Counted from the first letter of the stretch, positions 1 through 10,089 are shown. The stretch is 64,000 bases of DNA from Variovorax sp. KK3 (GCF_001984055.1 NZ_LYVO01000007.1:1-64000), one strand, 5' to 3'. Numbers and translations are program-made. Notes: generated by a model from the letters alone, not told the origin.

Positions 1-1550
1 CGGTCGACCGCTGCCTCGGACAGCCGCAGAGTGCGAGCGCGATCCCCGCCGTGGAAGCTCGCGCGCGCGATGCCGCACGCAGCGTCCGCCGCGACGCCCG
101 GCAGCGCCAGGGCGTCGGCGAGGTCGGCCGCCTCGCGTGCGCGCTGCTCAGCTTCGCCGCCGTTGCCCAGGAGCGACGCCGCATAGCTGCACGCCACGAG
201 TGCGCGCGCTCGGATCTCGCTTGGGGTGCGATCGCGTTCGAGCGCGGAGGCGAGCCAGCGGTACTCCTCGACGACGTAGCTGGCGCCGACGCGGTACAGC
301 TGGAGAGGCGTGACGATCGCCATCACGGCGGCGTGATCGTGCAGTTCGGCGCTGCAGTACTCGGTCGCCGTTCGCAGATTGGCATGCTCTTCTCGCACAC
401 GACGTGCCCACTCCGTCTCGCGGGGGCTGAAGTACGCCGTCCGGCCACGCTCGGCCAGAGCGCGGAAGTAGTCGAGGTGACGCCGCCTGAATTGCGTTTC
501 CTCCCCAACGTCCCGCAGCCGCTCGATCCCGAACTCGCGAAGCAGGCCGAGCATCGTCAGCCGTGATGTTCCTCCGCTTGAGCCGCCCTGCCGAGTGAGG
601 ATCGACTTGTCGACCAGCCCGGTGAGGAGCTCGAAGATCTGCTCGCGCACGATCGCCCCGCCACTGCAAACATCTTCCACCGCATCGACGGTCATGCCGT
701 CGGCGAAGACCGAAAGACGGGTCCACAGCACCTGCTCGGGCGCAGAACACAGCCCGTAGCTCCAGGCCACGGTCGACTCCAAGGTGCGGTGGCGTTCGGG
801 CGTCGTTCGCAACGTGCTCGCGAGCGCGCCGACGGAGTCCTCGAGTCGCTCGAGGATCGTTTCGAGCGAGAAGGCACGCAGCCGCGCTGCGGCGAGTTCG
901 ATCGCCAGGGGGATCCCCTCGAGCCGGTGGCAAATTCGGTACAGCAGATCCCGATTGGCGTGGTCGACGGTAAATCCTGGCAGCGCGGCTGCCGCGCGCT
1001 CCGCGAAGAGCAGGACCGCGTCCGCGGTGTCGTCGCGGCTCGCAGCCGTTTCATCGGTCTGGGGCGCTTCGAGCGGCAGTATCGGAAACACCCGTTCACC
1101 TGGCACGCCCAGCACCTGCCGACTCGTCGCGACCACGCGAAGCTCGGGTGCAGATGCAAGCAGCGCGTGCAGCATCACGGCGACCGGCTCGACAAGGTGC
1201 TCGCAGTTGTCGACGACCAGCATCAGGTGCTGTCCGCGCAGCTGCGCGGCGAGGGCGCCGGCGGTCGCGGTCGGAACGTGGAAAAGGCCGAGCCTCGAGC
1301 CGATCACCGAAGGGAGCACGTCGCCATCGGTAACGTCCGTAAGGTCGACGAACCATACGCCATCGCGAAAGGCGTGTCGTTGCTCGGCGGCGATCTGCTT
1401 GGCCAGGCGGGTCTTGCCGACCCCGCCAGACCCGATCATGGTCAGCAATCGAGTCGTGGGCAGCAGGGCTCGCGCCTCAGCGAGTTCGGCTTTGCGGCCG
1501 ACGAAGCTCGTCACTTCGGCAGGAAGGTTGCCTTGGTCAGGCGAGGGCAT
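1..1550 (-). CDS. NB-ARC-type ATPase regulator, partial (C-terminus off window)
   Basis: About 516 codons are visible, starting at ATG 1550 and running off the left edge without a stop. The N-terminus begins almost directly with the 'FVGRKAEL' motif of predicted ATPase regulators. It is followed by a P-loop, GSGGVGKT (residues 40-47), a Walker B strand, LMLVVD (109-114, followed by NCEHL), and the 'EGIPLAIELAAARL' helix typical of this STAND ATPase group. The remainder is helical and TPR-like. Many relatives carry an N-terminal winged-helix domain; none fits here, so any DNA-binding domain (for example a LuxR helix-turn-helix) would have to lie beyond the window. It is divergent from the esterase gene and may control it, which is inference. 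Family assignment is firm; the target is unknown. Confidence 0.8.
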   Translation of the reverse strand, partial: MPSPDQGNLPAEVTSFVGRKAELAEARALLPTTRLLTMIGSGGVGKTRLAKQIAAEQRHAFRDGVWFVDLTDVTDGDVLPSVIGSRLGLFHVPTATAGALAAQLRGQHLMLVVDNCEHLVEPVAVMLHALLASAPELRVVATSRQVLGVPGERVFPILPLEAPQTDETAASRDDTADAVLLFAERAAAALPGFTVDHANRDLLYRICHRLEGIPLAIELAAARLRAFSLETILERLEDSVGALASTLRTTPERHRTLESTVAWSYGLCSAPEQVLWTRLSVFADGMTVDAVEDVCSGGAIVREQIFELLTGLVDKSILTRQGGSSGGTSRLTMLGLLREFGIERLRDVGEETQFRRRHLDYFRALAERGRTAYFSPRETEWARRVREEHANLRTATEYCSAELHDHAAVMAIVTPLQLYRVGASYVVEEYRWLASALERDRTPSEIRARALVACSYAASLLGNGGEAEQRAREAADLADALALPGVAADAACGIARASFHGGDRARTLRLSEAAVD

Positions 1551-1732
1551 GCTGGCTCGTGTGCCGATAGCACCGCGGGAGTGAGTACGGATGCGGCATC
1601 TGCTGCTTACGGCGTGCAGTGGGTCAACATGCGAGTCGGCATTTTATTCGGCACCTTATATTTCGAGTTGATCGTCGCCGCCATCCGGCAAGGCACGAAA
1701 TCGCTCTTACGGGAATGATGAAGGAGAATCTG
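1551..1732. promoter_or_regulatory. Divergent intergenic region, regulator/esterase
   Basis: This 182-base gap separates two head-to-head genes. It contains a markedly AT-rich stretch around 1640-1672 (ATTTTATTCGG, CTTATATTTCGAG) in an otherwise GC-rich neighbourhood, the expected place for one or both promoters. No convincing paired -35/-10 could be fixed. The esterase ribosome-binding site AAGGAG lies at 1721-1726. Confidence 0.4.
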
Positions 1733-2677
1733 ATGACAGTTGCCGCACTCGAAGCTTGGCACCCGGAGTTGCGCGAGGTGATCCCGACCACACGATCGTT
1801 CACGCTGCATTCGGAGCTCGTCGGCGGTGCCTTCGCAGTCTGGGTGACGGTACCGCCGGGCTACGGCGCTGGAGATGCCGCCTTGCCCGTCCTCTACGTC
1901 CTGGACGGCAACACGCAGCTGGCGATCACCGCTCCCACTGGCTCGCTGATGATGCTGCACGAGACCACCCCGATCCGGCCATTCATCCAAGTGACAGTCG
2001 GATATTTCGGCGACGATGCGCGAAACTTTTTGAAGGTGCGCAACCGCGACCTCGTGCCGCCGGGCGAGCCGTTCCCTCACCAGATGGCGGCTCATCTGCG
2101 GCCGCGCGTCGAGCGGGGAACGCTCAGCGAGGAGCAATACGCTGCGATCATCGCGGACCTCAGCCAGTCCGCTGGCGATCGGTTTCTCGCTTTCATCGAA
2201 CGCGAGCTCCACCCTCGAATCTGCGAGCGCTGGCGAGTGGATGCCAATGACGTCGGGCTGTTCGGCTACTCTTACGGCGGCCTTTTCGCCATGTATGCAT
2301 TTGCGACGGCCAGCCGGCTGTTCGCCTTGATCGGGGCGAGTAGCCCCGGCATACTTTCAGAGAAGAGTGAAATTTTCCGGCACTACGATCGCCGCATCGC
2401 CGAGCGCGACGACACGCTGCCGCCCCGGCTGCACCTGACGATCAACGACAGCGAGACGAGTAGCGAGTTCGCGCTCTATCGAGAGCTTTCGCGCAACTAT
2501 CTGGCGCTCGTCGACCGTATCCGCCGCACCCCGCTGCCAGGTCTGCATGCGACAGCCGAGGTGATCCGCGGCGAGACGCATGGCACGGGCATCGTCGACG
2601 CGTACCGCAGCTTCGTGCGTTCCTGCTACACGGTGAAGGGGCATGATCCGCGCACCGAGCTCTACTGGCCCGCTTGA
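1733..2677 (+). CDS. Putative esterase (alpha/beta hydrolase, enterochelin-esterase-like)
   Basis: A 314-residue protein of the esterase D / enterochelin esterase-like fold (PF00756 type). The nucleophile elbow is GYSYGG with Ser180. An early strand reads LPVLYVLDGN (51-60), and the C-terminal GETHGTG supplies the likely catalytic His; NDSETSS resembles the acid region of siderophore-type esterases. The start was chosen at 1733 because AAGGAG sits 6 bases upstream; a longer in-frame reading has no such site. There is no signal peptide, so it should be cytoplasmic. Base composition looks less GC-rich than the surrounding catabolic genes, as does the neighbouring regulator, which hints that the pair was acquired together. 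The substrate cannot be read from the sequence. Confidence 0.8.
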   Translation: MTVAALEAWHPELREVIPTTRSFTLHSELVGGAFAVWVTVPPGYGAGDAALPVLYVLDGNTQLAITAPTGSLMMLHETTPIRPFIQVTVGYFGDDARNFLKVRNRDLVPPGEPFPHQMAAHLRPRVERGTLSEEQYAAIIADLSQSAGDRFLAFIERELHPRICERWRVDANDVGLFGYSYGGLFAMYAFATASRLFALIGASSPGILSEKSEIFRHYDRRIAERDDTLPPRLHLTINDSETSSEFALYRELSRNYLALVDRIRRTPLPGLHATAEVIRGETHGTGIVDAYRSFVRSCYTVKGHDPRTELYWPA

Positions 2678-2687
2678 CGCGAGCGCC

Positions 2688-3077
2688 TCAGCGCGAACAC
2701 ACGCTCACCAGCACCTTGCAAGGCTCGGTCGGCAAATGGTCGTTGCACTGCTTGGCCGCCGCCTTGCCGGCATCGGGCGATGCGGACGCTATCGCCGCGC
2801 CCCACTCACCGAAGTTGCCGGTGGCCAGCGCAGCGCAGGCGCGGTCGAACGAGGTGCGCACCACGCAGGCGCCCGGCCGCCCTGCGGCGCGATCGCATCG
2901 GGCGCGCGCGGCGTTTTCCGCGGCGTCGCGGGTGGGTTGGTCGTACGCGTAGCCATACGAGTTTTGAATCGAGGCGATGGCGCCCCAACTGGGGCGCGGG
3001 CCGGTCTGCGCGTGTGCGGCACCGGCGAGGACACAGCACGCCAACAGCGTGCGCCAAAGAAAGCGGAATCTATACAT
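2688..3077 (-). CDS. Secreted DUF4189-type protein
   Basis: A 129-residue protein with an N-terminal signal peptide (basic MYRFRFLWR, a hydrophobic core, then AHA-Q). The mature part resembles DUF4189: a WGAIA block, then tandem Cys-containing segments (ARCDRAAGRPGACVV, FDRACAALATGNFGEWGAAIA) and a Cys-rich tail. Proteins of this type are periplasmic or secreted and have no defined biochemical role that I know of. A longer start at 3119 would overlap the upstream AttH stop as ATGA, which favours translational coupling, but the 3077 start gives the better signal peptide. It is last in the permease/PLP enzyme/AttH run and convergent with the esterase. Confidence 0.7.
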   Translation of the reverse strand: MYRFRFLWRTLLACCVLAGAAHAQTGPRPSWGAIASIQNSYGYAYDQPTRDAAENAARARCDRAAGRPGACVVRTSFDRACAALATGNFGEWGAAIASASPDAGKAAAKQCNDHLPTEPCKVLVSVCSR

Positions 3078-3115
3078 CGATCGAAAGGTGAGTGGCGCCG
3101 CCATCCATCGGCGCG

Positions 3116-4162
3116 TCATAACTTGAGCGGCTGCGCATAGCCGGTCATCTCGAGGTACCCGCGCCCGACACGCCGGCCGGCCGCATCGAGCAGGTCGCTC
3201 ACGCCTTCCCAGTACACACCACCGGTCGAGCCGCGACTGTCGAGTTCCTGGTCGTCGAGCAGGGCCTGCACGGTGAAGGCGCCGGCGGGTGTCTCGATGC
3301 GCCAGCGCTGCGGATAGGTGGCGCGGGTGCGCGGGCTGGTCCAGGGCTGCGTGCCCTCGAAGCGCAATTCGTCGGGGCCGAACACGCGCAGCCTGCCGTC
3401 GGCGCTGCGCATCGAGCCGCCGAACCAGAGCGCCGAGCCGTCGCGTCGTCGCAGCCGGAAGGCGGTGAGCGCGCCGCCGTCGTCGAGGTTCATGCCGACC
3501 CAGTCCCATCCGACCGCGTCGGGATGCATGAGCGCCTCGCTCCACTCGTGGTCGAGCCAGGCGCGGCCACGCACCTCGAAGGCCCGGCCCTGCAGCGTGA
3601 GGCGGCCGGTGGCTTCGAGCTGCGGCTCGCTGTAGTAGTAGCTGGCCTGCTCCGCATCGGGGCCCTTGCGCGAGAGGCCCGCCTGCCCCTGCAGCAGCAC
3701 GGGCTGGGTGGGCGCGAAGCGCAATGCCATGCCGAAGCCGGAGGCGGGCAGGCTGGCCGCGTAGGCGCCGTCCTTGTCGCGCTTGAGCGACCAGTCGCGC
3801 AGGCGCAGGTCGGTGTCTTCCTCGCTGGCCGAGGCGATGCCGAAGCCGGCGCGCGCGATGCGCTGGTCGTGCCAGAGCTTGCGGCCCTGCAGGTCGGTGA
3901 CGGCCGCATGCGCGAAGACGAGCTGCCGCGCCGCGAAGGCCGAGCGCAGCGACTGGGTCTCGTCGACGCGCGACCGGAAAAAGGTCAGCTGGAATCCGAA
4001 GGCGCGTTCACCGGCCTGCGCATGGCCGGTGATGTACCACCACTCGGTGCGCAGATCGGGGTGGCTGCCGTAGTCGCGCGGAAACTGCAGCGTGCGCGGC
4101 GGCAGGGCCCAGGCGAACCCCGGCAGGCCGCCCAGCAGTGCCAGGAGTGCGCGACGCTGCAT
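3116..4162 (-). CDS. AttH/CrtC-like lipocalin hydrolase
   Basis: A 348-residue exported protein (signal MQRRALLALLGGLPGFAWA) of the AttH / carotenoid 1,2-hydratase-like lipocalin family. Hallmarks are the early 'TEWWYITGHA' motif, the ASYYYSEPQLEATGRL segment in the middle and 'WLDHEWSEALMHPDAVGWDWVGMNL' residues spread over the second half. AttH-like proteins are typically encoded beside an ABC ATPase and an FtsX-type permease and are thought to act in the periplasm on hydrophobic ligands. Here the permease lies two genes upstream and the ATPase is missing. The start lies 2 bases from the upstream stop, so the genes are probably co-translated. The substrate is unknown. Confidence 0.82.
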   Translation of the reverse strand: MQRRALLALLGGLPGFAWALPPRTLQFPRDYGSHPDLRTEWWYITGHAQAGERAFGFQLTFFRSRVDETQSLRSAFAARQLVFAHAAVTDLQGRKLWHDQRIARAGFGIASASEEDTDLRLRDWSLKRDKDGAYAASLPASGFGMALRFAPTQPVLLQGQAGLSRKGPDAEQASYYYSEPQLEATGRLTLQGRAFEVRGRAWLDHEWSEALMHPDAVGWDWVGMNLDDGGALTAFRLRRRDGSALWFGGSMRSADGRLRVFGPDELRFEGTQPWTSPRTRATYPQRWRIETPAGAFTVQALLDDQELDSRGSTGGVYWEGVSDLLDAAGRRVGRGYLEMTGYAQPLKL

Positions 4163-4164
4163 CG

Positions 4165-5235
4165 TCAGGCTGCGAGCGCGTCCTTCACGCGCTGTTCGGC
4201 GGCGCTGCAGTCGCCGAAGTTCTGCGCCACCCAGTCGGCGTCGTGATAGCTCGGCAGGTAGCGTTCGCCGGCGTCGCAGAGCAGAGAGAGGATGGAGCCG
4301 GCGCGGCCTTCTTCGCGCATCTCGGTCGCGAGCGTCAGCATGCCGACGAAATTGGTGCCGGTCGAAGGCCCCACCTTGCGGCCCAGCAGGCGCGACAAGG
4401 CACGCATCGCGGCCACCGAATCTGTGTTGGGCACCTCGATCATGCGGTCCACCAGCGAGGGAATGAAGCTGGGCTCCACGCGCGGGCGGCCAATGCCTTC
4501 GATACGTGAGCCGGGCGCGGTCAGCGTGGCATCGCGGGTCGCGTGGTAGGCCGAGAACACCGAGCCTTCTGGGTCGGCGACGCACACGCGCGTGTCGTGG
4601 CAGCGGTAGCGCACATAGCGGCCGATGGTCGCGCTGGTGCCGCCGGTGCCTGCGCCCACCACCACCCACGCCGGCACCGGATGCCGCTCGCGCGCCATCT
4701 GCTGGAACATGCTCTCGGCGATGTTGTTGTTGCCGCGCCAGTCGGTCGCACGCTCCGCGTAGGTGAACTGGTCCATGTAGTGGCCGCGCTCGCGTCGGGC
4801 CAGTGCACGGGCCTCGTCGTAGACCTGGGCCGCGTGGTCGACGAAGTGGCAGCGGCCACCATAAAAGTCGATCTGCGCGATCTTCTCGGGAGACGTGCTC
4901 TTGGGCATCACGGCGATGAAAGGCAGGCCCAGCAGGCGCGCGAAATAGGCCTCGCTCACAGCGGTGGAACCGCTCGACGCTTCGACGATGGTCGTGCCTT
5001 CGCCGATCCAGCCGTTGCACAGCGCATAGAGAAAAAGCGAACGAGCCAGCCGATGCTTGAGGCTGCCGGTCGGGTGGGTGGATTCGTCCTTGAGGTACAG
5101 GTCGATGCCGTGCGCGGCGAACTGCGGCAGCGGCAGCGCGATCAGGTGCGTGTCGGCGCTGCGCTGGTAGTCGGCTTCGATGCGGCGGATCGCGCCGTCG
5201 AGCCAGCGTGCGCAGACGGTGGGAGACGTGGTCAT
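4165..5235 (-). CDS. PLP-dependent cysteine synthase-family enzyme
   Basis: A 356-residue fold-type II PLP enzyme. The PLP-binding lysine is Lys60 in PTGSLKHR, the asparagine loop is [12 protein letters not shown], and the phosphate-binding loop is [13 protein letters not shown]. The sequence is related to CysK/CysM but lacks their exact signatures (SVKDR, TSGNTG), so it is better described as a cysteine synthase-like protein, perhaps an L-cysteine desulfhydrase. It is cytoplasmic and sits between the ABC permease and AttH-like genes on the same strand, 23 bases after the permease stop. What a PLP lyase or synthase contributes to an export or lipid-type ABC system is not clear; conserved co-location would be informative. 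Confidence 0.8.
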   Translation of the reverse strand: MTTSPTVCARWLDGAIRRIEADYQRSADTHLIALPLPQFAAHGIDLYLKDESTHPTGSLKHRLARSLFLYALCNGWIGEGTTIVEASSGSTAVSEAYFARLLGLPFIAVMPKSTSPEKIAQIDFYGGRCHFVDHAAQVYDEARALARRERGHYMDQFTYAERATDWRGNNNIAESMFQQMARERHPVPAWVVVGAGTGGTSATIGRYVRYRCHDTRVCVADPEGSVFSAYHATRDATLTAPGSRIEGIGRPRVEPSFIPSLVDRMIEVPNTDSVAAMRALSRLLGRKVGPSTGTNFVGMLTLATEMREEGRAGSILSLLCDAGERYLPSYHDADWVAQNFGDCSAAEQRVKDALAA

Positions 5236-5258
5236 GCCTGCATTGTCGCCAGTCGTGC

Positions 5259-7811
5259 TCACCAGTCTTCCTTCACCGCCAGCACCGCGTCGCGCGAAGC
5301 CGCCGCGCGCCCGGCCAGCCATGCGGTGAGCGTGCCGGCCGCCACCACCGCGGCGCACAGCGCGGCCAGGCGCAGCCATGGCACCAGCATGTCCATGCTC
5401 CAGTGAAAGCTCTGCGGGTTGACCACGTGCACCAGCACCACCGCGACCGCAAGGCCGAGGCCCAGTCCGGCGGCCGCGCCGATCGCGGTCCAGGCCGCGC
5501 CTTCGCCGGCCACCACGGCCAGCACCTGGGCTCGGGTGAAGCCCAGGTGCGCGAGCAGACCGAACTCCTTGCGCCGCGCCAGCACCTGCGCGCTGAAGCT
5601 CGCAGCGATGCCGAACAGGCCGATGCCGATCGCCACCGCCTGCAGCCAGTAGGTGACGGCGAAGCTGCGGTCGAAGATGCGCAGCGAGGTGGCGCGCAGC
5701 TGGCCGACCGAGGCCATCTCGATCGGCTCGGCCGGGCCCAGCTCGCGCGCGGCCAGCGCGCGGATGGACTGCTGCACTTGGGTGTCCGCCGCGCCGGGGG
5801 CGAGCCACACGGCCACGTCGCTCACGCTGCGGTCGCCGGTGAGGCGCTCGAAGTCGCGCGCGTCGATCGTGATGGCGCCGAACTGCCGCACGTAGTCGCG
5901 CCACACGCCGGCCACGAAGAAGCGGGCGCGGCCGTCGAAGGCGCGGGCCAGCGGCTCGAAGTCGGCGCCGGGCCTGGCGCCGTAGAGCTCGACCATGGCT
6001 TCGCTCACGTAGACGGGGACTGCGCCAGCCGGCGGCGCCAACGCGGCGCCGAGTAGCGGCAGTGCGCGCGAGGCCTCGTCGTCGAGGCTGCGCGAGATCA
6101 GCGTGACCGAGGGCCGCGACGGGTCGAGCAGCAAGGCGCGCGTGCGCAGCGTGCCAGTGCGCGCGACGCCGGGCAGGCGGCCCAGCGCCTGCACGAAGGC
6201 CGGCGTGAAGGCCGCCTGGTCGCCGCCCAGCGAACCGCCGCCACCGCCGGCGGTGCTGCGCACGTACACGTCGGCGGGCAGCACCACGTCGAGCCAGCGC
6301 GTCACCGATTCGCGGAAGCTCGCCACCATCACGGTGAGCGCCACGGCCAAGCTGAGGCTCGCGACCACGCCGCTGACCGCGACCGCGGCGGTGGCGCGCA
6401 TGCGGCGCGCGCGCTCGATGGCGAGCATGGGCAGCACGCGTCGCGCGAAGAGGGGTGCGAGCCGGTCGTAGAGCAGGGCGATCAGGCCCGGCAGCGCCGC
6501 GATGCCGCCCACCAGCAGGAAGCCCACCGACAGGTAGGCCGCCACGGGGATGCCGAACACCGAAGGCGCAGTCGCCAGCGCCGCGCCGGCCACGATCAGC
6601 AGCAGCGCGACCCGGGGTGTGCCGGCCTGCGCGTGGGCGCTGCCCAGGCCCTTGAGTGTCTGCGCCTCCGGCAACGACTGCGCCGCGCGCGCGGGCCACC
6701 AGCCGCCCACCGCCGCAGCCAGCAGGCCCAGGCCGCCATAGAGCACGGCCGGGCCCCAGCGCCAGTGCAATGTCGGTGCCACGCCATCGAAGTAACCGCC
6801 GCCCAGGTCGCCGCCCAGCACGCGCAAACCGAAGGCAGCGAGAGCGGTGCCGAGTGCCAGGCCCAGCACGCTGCCGACCAGCCCGAGCACCAGCGACTCG
6901 GCCAGCACGATGCGCAGCCGTTCGCGCGGCGTGAGGCCGAGCACGCCGAGCAGCGCGAACTGTTGCGCGCGCTTGGCGACGCTGAGCGCCAGCACCGAGA
7001 ACACGAGGAAGGCGCCGGTGAACAGCGCCACGAGTGCCAGCACCGTCAGGTTGACCCGGTAGGCGCGCGAAAGATTGCTCACGCGCTCGGCCGCATCGCC
7101 GGGCTCGGCGATCTGGATGTCGGCAGGCCAGCCGGGCGCGGCGCGCAGCTCGCGCATGAACGCAGCGCGGTCCGTGCCGGGCGCGAGCCGCAGGTCGATG
7201 CGGCTGAGCTGTCCGGTGCGGCCCAGCAGGTCTTGCGCGGCGCCGATGTCCATCACCGCCAACGCCGCGCCGCCGGCGGCCACCTGGCCGGCGATGCGCA
7301 ACTCGCGCGTCGCGCTGCCGATGCGCAGGCGCAAGCGCGTCGCGTCCTCGCCGAGCGCGGTGCGGGCTGCGGCGTTGAGGAACACCGTGTCGGCTGCGAA
7401 CAAGGCGAACCGCTCGGCATCGGCTGCCGGCTTCGGCATCAGGGCGGGGGCGATCGTCGGGAGCACCAGTGCATCGACACCGACGAGTCGCATCGCCACG
7501 CGGCGTCCATCGGCAGCGAGTGCCTGGGCCTCCGTTTCGAGCACCGGGCTGGCAAGCTGCACCTGCGGCAACTGCGCGACCCGGCCGAATACCGTCTCGT
7601 CGAAGCTGCCCTGCGCCGCTCGCAGCTCCAGGTCGGGCTGCCCGTTGACCGAGCGCACCGCACTCGAGAACTCGTCGAGCGCCGACGCGTTGATCAGGTG
7701 CACCGAGAACGCCAGCGCCACGCCGAGCATCACGGCCATCACGGCGGCGGCGCTGCGCCAGGGGTGGTGGCGGAGTTCTTGCCAGGAGAAGGTAAGGAGA
7801 AGGGCGCGCAT
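5259..7811 (-). CDS. FtsX-type ABC transporter permease
   Basis: An 850-residue inner-membrane protein with an N-terminal anchor ([20 protein letters not shown], then a hydrophobic helix), a large periplasmic MacB-like domain, and two FtsX domains each with three to four membrane helices (around residues 250-430 and 720-840). This architecture belongs to MacB/LolCE-like transporters (AttF/AttG type), which need a separate ABC ATPase. No ATPase gene adjoins it. The only LolD-like ATPase in the window is at 43351-44001, same strand, 35.5 kb away. No convincing ribosome-binding site precedes the start, as if upstream sequence has been changed. Confidence 0.85.
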   Translation of the reverse strand: MRALLLTFSWQELRHHPWRSAAAVMAVMLGVALAFSVHLINASALDEFSSAVRSVNGQPDLELRAAQGSFDETVFGRVAQLPQVQLASPVLETEAQALAADGRRVAMRLVGVDALVLPTIAPALMPKPAADAERFALFAADTVFLNAAARTALGEDATRLRLRIGSATRELRIAGQVAAGGAALAVMDIGAAQDLLGRTGQLSRIDLRLAPGTDRAAFMRELRAAPGWPADIQIAEPGDAAERVSNLSRAYRVNLTVLALVALFTGAFLVFSVLALSVAKRAQQFALLGVLGLTPRERLRIVLAESLVLGLVGSVLGLALGTALAAFGLRVLGGDLGGGYFDGVAPTLHWRWGPAVLYGGLGLLAAAVGGWWPARAAQSLPEAQTLKGLGSAHAQAGTPRVALLLIVAGAALATAPSVFGIPVAAYLSVGFLLVGGIAALPGLIALLYDRLAPLFARRVLPMLAIERARRMRATAAVAVSGVVASLSLAVALTVMVASFRESVTRWLDVVLPADVYVRSTAGGGGGSLGGDQAAFTPAFVQALGRLPGVARTGTLRTRALLLDPSRPSVTLISRSLDDEASRALPLLGAALAPPAGAVPVYVSEAMVELYGARPGADFEPLARAFDGRARFFVAGVWRDYVRQFGAITIDARDFERLTGDRSVSDVAVWLAPGAADTQVQQSIRALAARELGPAEPIEMASVGQLRATSLRIFDRSFAVTYWLQAVAIGIGLFGIAASFSAQVLARRKEFGLLAHLGFTRAQVLAVVAGEGAAWTAIGAAAGLGLGLAVAVVLVHVVNPQSFHWSMDMLVPWLRLAALCAAVVAAGTLTAWLAGRAAASRDAVLAVKEDW

Positions 7812-7852
7812 CGGGTTCGATTCTGCGCGCCGCCGCAGCAACGCCCTTTATG

Positions 7853-9115
7853 TCACGCTGCCGAGGATGGAAGCCGTGCGGCTTCGGCAGCCAGGTGCGC
7901 GCGCACCGCGGTGCTGGTGCTGAGTCCCATGGCGCGAGCGTAGGCCGCACGCGCGGCGTCCCGACGTCCGCTCGCGCCCAGCAGATGGGCCCGCGCGGCC
8001 CAGTAGGGTTGGTAGCTGGCGACTTCGTCGGCAGGCAGTGCGTCGAGTGCCTGCAAACCCGCAGCCGGCCCTTGTGCGCGCGCCAGGGCGCAAGCCCGGC
8101 CCACGTGCGCACCGGTCGAGGGGCGAAGGCTCAGCAACCCGTCGTAGAGCGACACCATGGCCGCGGGTGGGACGGCTGCGCCGAGGCAGCGCGCACAGTG
8201 AGCCGACTGGATCGCCGCCTCCAGTTGATAGGCGCCGGGTCTCGCCATGCCGGCCGCGTGCTGGAGCGCCTGCTCGGCGCGAGCCTGCATGTCGCGGTCC
8301 CAGCGCCGGCAGTCCTGCCGGTCCAGCGGCACGTAGGCTTCGTCGTCGCTGCGGCGTGCCGCGGCCCGGCTCTCGCAGAACAGCATCAGCGCGAGCAGGC
8401 CCTGCGGCTCGGGCTCTTGCGGCATCAGGCCGCACAGGATGCGGCAGAGGTCGATGGCTTCGGCGGTCAGGCCGCGCTGCGTTTCATCGGCGCCGTCGAT
8501 CTCGTCCCAGCCCGTGCCGTAAGCAGCATAGATGCCGTCGAGCACGTCCTGCAGCCGCTGCGGCAGGTCGCTCGCGCGCGGATATTCGAAGGGGATCCGC
8601 GCGGCGCGAATGCGTGCCTTCGCCCGAACCAGCCGCTGGCCCAGCGTGGCCGGTGCCACCAGGAAGGCGCCGGCCATTCGGGTCGCGTCGAGCCCGAGCA
8701 CGGTCTGCAGCATCATCGGCGCACGTGCCGCCGCATCGATGGCGGGATGCGCGCAGACGAAGAGCAGCCGCAGGCGCTCGTCCGGCACCGCATCGGCACC
8801 GGGGTCGGCGTCGGCCGCGAAGGTCTCGGCCAGCGCGAGCAGGGTCTGCGCCGCCTCGTCCTGCACGCGGCTGTGGCGCCAGGCGTCGAGCACGCGGTTT
8901 CGGGCCACGCTCAGAAGCCATGCCTCGGGTTGGCGCGGGACACCGTCGATGGGCCAGCGCTCGAGCGCGCGTGCGAACGCATCGGCCAATGCGTCCTCCG
9001 ATGCGGCGATGTCGCGGGTGCGCGCCGCAATGATCGCGATCAGCCGGCCATAGGACCGGCGCGCGGCTTGTTCGGCCGCTTCGAGCGCTTGCGCTGGCAG
9101 CGGGGCGCCGGACAC
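7853..9115 (-). CDS. ECF sigma factor, ECF42 type, with TPR-like extension
   Basis: A 420-residue sigma factor. Region 2 spans about residues 20-85 ([32 protein letters not shown]), region 4 about 115-165, followed by a roughly 250-residue helical C-terminal extension ([15 protein letters not shown], later TPR-like repeats). Together with a DGPF-motif neighbour, this is the hallmark of group ECF42, which has no anti-sigma factor. No ATG fits; GTG 9115 begins 2 bases after the YCII stop and gives the expected domain start. Expected role: directing RNA polymerase to the DGPF gene and itself from the promoter at 9517-9543. The signal sensed is unknown. Confidence 0.88.
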   Translation of the reverse strand: MSGAPLPAQALEAAEQAARRSYGRLIAIIAARTRDIAASEDALADAFARALERWPIDGVPRQPEAWLLSVARNRVLDAWRHSRVQDEAAQTLLALAETFAADADPGADAVPDERLRLLFVCAHPAIDAAARAPMMLQTVLGLDATRMAGAFLVAPATLGQRLVRAKARIRAARIPFEYPRASDLPQRLQDVLDGIYAAYGTGWDEIDGADETQRGLTAEAIDLCRILCGLMPQEPEPQGLLALMLFCESRAAARRSDDEAYVPLDRQDCRRWDRDMQARAEQALQHAAGMARPGAYQLEAAIQSAHCARCLGAAVPPAAMVSLYDGLLSLRPSTGAHVGRACALARAQGPAAGLQALDALPADEVASYQPYWAARAHLLGASGRRDAARAAYARAMGLSTSTAVRAHLAAEAARLPSSAA

Positions 9116-9117
9116 GC

Positions 9118-9468
9118 TCAGGGCGCGATGAACACCGGCCGCACCTCGACGCCGCCGGTGGTGGCGCAAGGTGCGCGAGCGGCCCATTCGAGCGCGGTGT
9201 CGAGGTCTGGCACGTCGATGATGAAGTAGCCGCCGAGTTGTTCCTTGGCGTCGGCGAACGGCCCGTCCTGCACTTGGCGCTTGTCGCCTCGGATGCGCAG
9301 GGTGGTGCCGGTCATCGGCGGCTGCAGGCCGTGGCCGCCCTGCGAGATGCCCGATTCGCGCACCGCGCCCACGTAGGCCATCCAGCCGGCCATGTAGGCC
9401 TGCGCGTCGGCAGTGCCGCGCTGGTCGAATTCGGATTGGGGTTGGTAGAACATCAGCATGTACTGCAT
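9118..9468 (-). CDS. YCII-related DGPF-motif protein
   Basis: A 116-residue cytoplasmic protein of the YCII/DGPF family (ferredoxin-like alpha-beta fold). It contains MQYMLMFYQPQ at the N-terminus and the diagnostic QDGPFADAKEQLGGYFIIDV region. Members are encoded with ECF42 sigma factors and are their main known regulon; their biochemical function is not established. A GGGAG ribosome-binding site lies just before the start at 9468. The sigma factor follows after 2 bases, so the two are co-transcribed. Confidence 0.88.
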   Translation of the reverse strand: MQYMLMFYQPQSEFDQRGTADAQAYMAGWMAYVGAVRESGISQGGHGLQPPMTGTTLRIRGDKRQVQDGPFADAKEQLGGYFIIDVPDLDTALEWAARAPCATTGGVEVRPVFIAP

Positions 9469-9516
9469 GAGAAAGCTCCCGAGATGGAGATGCCGAGCAG
9501 GATCGCTCATGCCCAT

Positions 9517-9543
9517 GACGGTTGGCAACCGGGCATTTCGACA
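9517..9543 (-). promoter_or_regulatory. Predicted ECF42-dependent promoter
   Basis: On the minus strand TGTCGA (9543-9538) is followed after exactly 17 bases by CGTC (9520-9517), about 49 bases before the YCII start. As I recall, the ECF42 consensus is TGTCGA at -35 and CG(A/T)C at -10, which this matches fully. It would make the sigma factor operon autoregulated. Confidence 0.6.
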
Positions 9544-9738
9544 GGGCCTCGCGTCGAAACCTCCACGATGCATCGACCCGCGATTGTTTCCAAATCGATG
9601 ACACCGCGATTCCAAAAACGAGGGTTTCTACTTAGTCTTCAGTCGCATACTCCATCTCACGGGTCAGCCCTTCCAAAGCAGGCCCGACCGAACAGGACGA
9701 CCGGTTCGACATCGTTCCAAAGCATCTAGGAGATCATC

Positions 9739-10089
9739 ATGAAGAACACCAAGCTCATCGCCGCCGCCGCTCTCTCGCTGCTGGCCGTCGTCGGCGCCCA
9801 CGCCGAGACCTACGAAGGCGTTCACCCCCTGACCAACGGCTACAACCGCGCCGACGTGCAATCGCAAGCCGTGGTGGCTGCGCGCAGCGGCAATGCCTAC
9901 AGCGACGTCGCCAATGCCGGCGTGCAGACCATCGTCTCGACCGCCGACCGCGCCAAGGTTTATGCCGAAGCCGTCGCCAAGGCCCACGACCCGCTGCAAA
10001 GCCTGGATCGCCGCGCCTTCTTCCGCGACGAAGTGCCGGCTGCCTACAAGAAGCCGAGCGTGTCCTTCACGCGCCAGGCTGGCCTGTAA
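9739..10089 (+). CDS. Small exported DUF4148-like protein
   Basis: A 116-residue protein with a clear signal peptide (MKNTKLIAAAALSLLAVVGAHA-E). The mature part reads ETYEGVHPLTNGYNRADVQSQ and later AKVYAEAVAKAHDPLQSLDRRAFF. Short Ala-rich periplasmic proteins of this style are abundant in Comamonadaceae and are variously labelled DUF4148 or misannotated as helicases. No function is established. A good site, AGGAGA, precedes the start, and a strong intrinsic terminator follows at 10126-10157, so it is probably a single-gene transcript. Confidence 0.75.
   Translation: MKNTKLIAAAALSLLAVVGAHAETYEGVHPLTNGYNRADVQSQAVVAARSGNAYSDVANAGVQTIVSTADRAKVYAEAVAKAHDPLQSLDRRAFFRDEVPAAYKKPSVSFTRQAGL

Noticed and set aside
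4165-8112. A 1315-codon open frame on the minus strand across the PLP enzyme, permease and sigma factor genes
   Set aside because: Only the last 356 codons encode a recognisable protein. The rest is Arg/Pro-rich shadow sequence opposite or out of frame with the permease, as expected at about 70% GC.
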